Of a stretch of 9,122 nucleotides of DNA, positions 6,696 to 9,122 are shown piece by piece; the first letter of the stretch is position 1; each line of letters starts with the position of its first letter. The stretch lies in the NCBI GenBank assembly GCA_003229095.1, contig QIHS01000560.1, forward strand, positions 1 through 9,122. Reading direction: 5' to 3'. The notes beneath the pieces are model-generated. The model ran no database searches. It saw only the letters and a list, made by a program, of their open reading frames with translations, and had not been told where the DNA came from. Source of the DNA: Woeseia sp. (GTDB taxonomy: Bacteria; Pseudomonadota; Gammaproteobacteria; Steroidobacterales; Woeseiaceae). Both the position numbers and the translations under genes were made by a program.

Positions 6696-6722
6696 CAGGA
6701 GCAGTCTGAGACACCGCTCCTG
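6696..6722 (-). terminator. Strong hairpin just downstream of mscS
   Basis: CAGGAGCGGT pairs with ACTGCTCCTG (10 bp on the minus-strand RNA, including one G-U) around a 7-nt loop, beginning 21 nt after the mscS TGA. No T-tract follows, so it is either a Rho-dependent end, an mRNA-stabilising 3' structure, or a partial terminator before the lipoprotein gene. Confidence 0.4.
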
Positions 6723-6743
6723 GAACCCACACGCAAGTCTCAG

Positions 6744-7575
6744 TCAGCCTTGTTTGTAGAGATGCACGTCCTGTTGCGGGAACGGGAACGAGATACCTTC
6801 CTGATCGAATCGTTTCTTGATCGCTTCGGTCAGAGTAGTCCGCAGTTTTCACCCATGGGCGCACGGTGAAATTGACACTGGAATCCGCAAGTTCGGCCAC
6901 CGCGATCAGGCAGGTCGGGTCTTTTAGAATGCGTTCATCAGCATCGACCAGTTCCTGGATCGTCTTGCGCACTTTGTCCAGGTTATCGTCGTAGCTGACA
7001 CCAATTGTCATATCAACGCGACGAGTATCGTTGGCGGAATAGTTAGTGATGATGCTGCCCATAATCTGACCGTTCGGCACGACAATCTGTTTGTTGTCGC
7101 CGGTCTTCATTACGGTCGTCAGAATTTGCACCTGCACGACTACGCCTGTCACACCTGCCGCTTCGACGAAGTCGCCGACTCGATAAGGGCGGAAGATGAC
7201 GATCAGCACACCGGCGGCAAAATTCGACAACGCACCCTGCATGGAAAGACCGATCGCAAGGCCGGCGGCACCCATGACGGCGATGAGTGATGTCGTTTGA
7301 ATGCCAACCTGGCTGATCGCCGCGATCACGACGAAAATCATCACTGTCCAATGGACAAGATTGCAAACGAAGGACTCAAGGATCTTGTCAACTTTCTGCG
7401 CCTGCATCATTTTTCGCAGGGCGCCGGTAATCATTCGTGCCACGATCCGACCGATGACGAATATGGCGAGCGCGATCAGGACTTTGCCGCCAAACTCCAA
7501 CCCGGTTGCTTTGACGGTTTCCAGAAGGCCAAGCCAGTCGAAGCCAGAGATGTCTGCAACGTCTAGTTCATTCAT
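6744..7575 (-). pseudogene. mscS: MscS-family small-conductance mechanosensitive channel, frameshifted
   Basis: Inner-membrane channel that opens on membrane tension and releases solutes in osmotic downshock. ATG at 7575 is chosen for GGGAG (7584-7588) 8 nt upstream; it overlaps the eamA end by 8 nt. The N-terminal part has three membrane segments, the pore helix TM3 (GAAGLAIGLSMQGALSNFAA), and the beta domain with FRPYRVGDFVE, VVPNGQI and ITNYS. The upper C-terminal domain continues to WVKTADY (6835-6837). After one base (6834) the family sequence resumes in another frame as LTEAIKKRFDQEGISFPFPQ and ends at TGA 6744-6746. Relatives have about six residues between these blocks (W-G-V-Y-F-D), so about 17 nt are missing. 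As read, translation shifts and runs on to the end of the next gene, losing the cytoplasmic cage's last part. Repaired length would be near 280 residues, like E. coli MscS. Confidence 0.92.
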
Positions 7576-8427
7576 TTTTATCGCTCCCATTCATTCTTGT
7601 TAGTGCCAGCCAGTTTCCGGCAATGATAAATACAATGCCGGAAACCGCCAGTGTGGACCATTGATAGCCTTCGATGAAGGTCGATATCAACAACGCAACC
7701 AGCGGAAATAACACCGTTGTATACGCTGCCCGTGCGGAACCTATTTTTCTCAGCAGCGCAAGATAGGAACCAAATGCAACTGCAGAACCGAATATTGACA
7801 GGAAACCCAGCGAGAGAACATATCCTGTTTCGAAAGAGAAGGTGAATTCACGACCGAGCAGGCTGGCAATAACAACGGAAGTCAGCGCTCCCCAGGCCAT
7901 TCCGTGCGCGTTTACTGATACAACCGGCAAATTATGTTTGGCGTTGACGATTGCGCCCATGTTGCCCAACGAGGCGAATATCACACTGATCAATATCAGC
8001 CCGATCCCCATGACCGTCTGGTCGGCGAGGCTCAACGTGGCGATCTCGGGCCAGAACAAAACGTGGATGCCAGCATAAGTCGTCGCTCCAGCTGCCTTTT
8101 GAAAAACAGCCGTTCAAAGAGCGCATTGCTGACCACCATTGAGCTGAACAAGACAGCGACCAGCCCGGACGTTACGTAATTCGTGCCGTAATAGACAAAC
8201 AGATAGTTGATCGAAAACATCAAAGCGCCGGTAACAACAACCATGCCGTAGTGACGCAGCGGAATGCTGACTCTGCGACCCGTCAGCGCGGCATAGGCAA
8301 GGGAGCCAAGTGCAAATCGATAAGCGACCGACACTTCTTCAGGGACGACGCCCAGCTGATATGGAATCGCCGCCCAGGTGGTGCCCCAGATCAGCACAAC
8401 AACGGCGTACAGGATGGCTACCTGCAT
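7568..8427 (-). pseudogene. EamA-family (drug/metabolite transporter) permease, frameshifted
   Basis: Ten-helix inner-membrane carrier of the DMT superfamily; substrate not predictable. The first half (ATG 8427, GAGG about 10 nt upstream) shows LYAVVVLIWGTTWAAI, a typical helix 1, and continues to FFKRQLERRLMLA (8068-8070). The second half resumes at 8062 in another frame with VLFWPEIATLS, then the second EamA repeat including SVNAHGMAWGALTSV and ARAAYTTVLFPLVALL, ending at TGA 7568-7570. Only five bases (8063-8067) lie between the halves, where relatives have a Gly-rich helix of about nine residues (like A-L-L-G-L-L-G-V-A), so about 22 nt are missing (19 or 25 possible). Repaired length would be about 290 residues, normal. 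It starts 36 nt after the upstream propeller gene and overlaps mscS by 8 nt, so it sits mid-operon. Confidence 0.9.
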
Positions 8428-8463
8428 GAATTAGGAACCTCGTTTACGGAGTGCTCTTGTGCG

Positions 8464-9122
8464 CTACTGACCCGGGATACCCGCAAATCCTGGTTTAAAG
8501 CGATAGACAAAATACGGGCCTTGCGCGCGAATATGATCCTTTGACTTAAGGACCAGTTCAGGAATTGCGCTGTCCGACAAATAGAGCCATCCGTCCGGGC
8601 CGAACGACAAGCCGTCAGCCCATCGAATTCTCGGAGACTGAATAACGGTCTCTAGTTCGCGGTCCTGGTTAACCACGAAAACCGATCCGTGTTCGACATC
8701 GGTAATATAGATATTTCCAGCGATGTCGCTGCTCAGGCCGTCACTTAAGGGTTTGTCACTGAATCGTTCTACCCGGTTTTCCAGCTCGCGGGCGGGCAGG
8801 GTAGTATCAACAAGATCCCGAACACCGATCCGATAGAGCCCATCGTGGTTAATCGCAGCAAAGTAGAGCCATTCATTGTTCTTGTCGATCGCGATACCAT
8901 CAACACCGGTCTTGAGGCTGACGAGACCGCCGATGAACTTCATGTCGCGTAGCGGATTTCGCACCAGAAAATTTTGTGCCATGACAGACTCGTGCGATTC
9001 GAGAACACGGCGTGCGACCCGGGAATCAACGTCGTAAACGATGATTGCCGGCCGCTTGCGCCATATGCTGGCGTCTGCAATGAATATTGTCAGGCCATCT
9101 GCACTGATTTGCAGGTCCTGCA
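8464..9122 (-). CDS. MRJP/yellow-like (SMP-30-type) beta-propeller protein, 5' partial
   Basis: The frame is open from the right edge of the window to TAG at 8464-8466, giving the last 219 residues; the start lies outside, and the ATG at 8982 is internal because conserved sequence continues upstream of it (DLQISADGLTIFIADASIW, then RPAIIVYDVDSR). Repeated blade signatures are visible: GVDGIAIDKNNEWLYFAAI, SDGLSSDIAGNIYITDVEHG and WADGLSFGPDGWLYLSDSA, ending in a short GPYFVYRF..GIPGQ tail. This matches bacterial members of the major-royal-jelly/yellow group, often labelled L-dopachrome-tautomerase-related or SMP-30/gluconolactonase-like. They are usually exported; the signal region would be outside the window. 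Enzymatic substrate is unknown. The gene is 36 nt upstream of eamA on the same strand. No frame damage in the visible part. Confidence 0.82.
   Translation of the reverse strand, partial: QDLQISADGLTIFIADASIWRKRPAIIVYDVDSRVARRVLESHESVMAQNFLVRNPLRDMKFIGGLVSLKTGVDGIAIDKNNEWLYFAAINHDGLYRIGVRDLVDTTLPARELENRVERFSDKPLSDGLSSDIAGNIYITDVEHGSVFVVNQDRELETVIQSPRIRWADGLSFGPDGWLYLSDSAIPELVLKSKDHIRAQGPYFVYRFKPGFAGIPGQ

Noticed and set aside
6151..7590. A single 479-codon MscS-glycine-zipper fusion protein
   Set aside because: The MscS C-terminus continues in another frame to its own TGA at 6744, and the lipoprotein part has its own promoter-like boxes, Shine-Dalgarno, signal segment and lipobox. The fusion is a by-product of the frame break.
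281..8075. Programmed ribosomal frameshifting at the four breaks
   Set aside because: Residues expected from the families are missing at each junction, not merely shifted by one base, and no slippery heptamer with a downstream structure was seen.
1..9122. CRISPR array, tRNA/rRNA gene, insertion sequence or prophage
   Set aside because: No regularly spaced repeats, cloverleaf with conserved T-arm, terminal inverted repeats with transposase, or phage-type genes were found on either strand.

Overview
The window reads as ordinary bacterial chromosome, by eye moderately GC-rich. MsrA, the M23 peptidase, the glycine-zipper lipoprotein and the TPR/TonB-C-like protein have a proteobacterial, probably gammaproteobacterial, flavour. 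I cannot fix the taxon from sequence alone. No tRNA, rRNA, CRISPR array, insertion sequence, integrase or phage gene was seen, and nothing resembles a defence or secretion island.

Layout. Plus strand, left: the 3' part of a type-II (eukaryote-like) isoleucyl-tRNA synthetase gene (1-1289), then a palindrome-rich promoter/leader (1302-1457) in front of a small unknown gene (1487-1858). The rest is on the minus strand and converges on this pair. From its upstream end, the right-hand cluster is a five-prime-truncated MRJP/SMP-30-type beta-propeller gene (9122-8464), an EamA-type permease (8427-7568), an MscS-type channel (7575-6744) and a glycine-zipper lipoprotein (6510-6151) with its own probable promoter, closed by a hairpin terminator. 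The left-hand cluster is a TPR/TonB-C-like periplasmic protein (5896-4367), a secreted M23 peptidase (4333-3464), msrA (3462-2878), folE (2731-2139) and an 85-codon membrane-anchored remnant (2134-1877). Tight spacing suggests each cluster is largely co-transcribed.

Function. The left cluster combines envelope maintenance (M23 peptidase and a TPR/TonB-C-like protein), oxidative protein repair (MsrA) and folate/pterin synthesis (FolE). The right cluster combines transport and osmotic safety (EamA, MscS) with an envelope lipoprotein and a secreted-type propeller.

The striking feature is damage. Four otherwise well-conserved genes (ileS, folE, mscS, eamA) each carry one small frame-breaking loss, estimated at about 7, 10, 17 and 22 nt, with both flanks still matching the family. 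A fifth gene (1877-2134) looks like the N- and C-terminal ends of a strictosidine-synthase-like protein joined with the propeller missing. This is either recent gene decay, minority variants, or an assembly/read artefact. Because ileS and folE are usually essential or near-essential, artefact must be tested first. I found no convincing new biological system; the deletion pattern is the observation most worth following.
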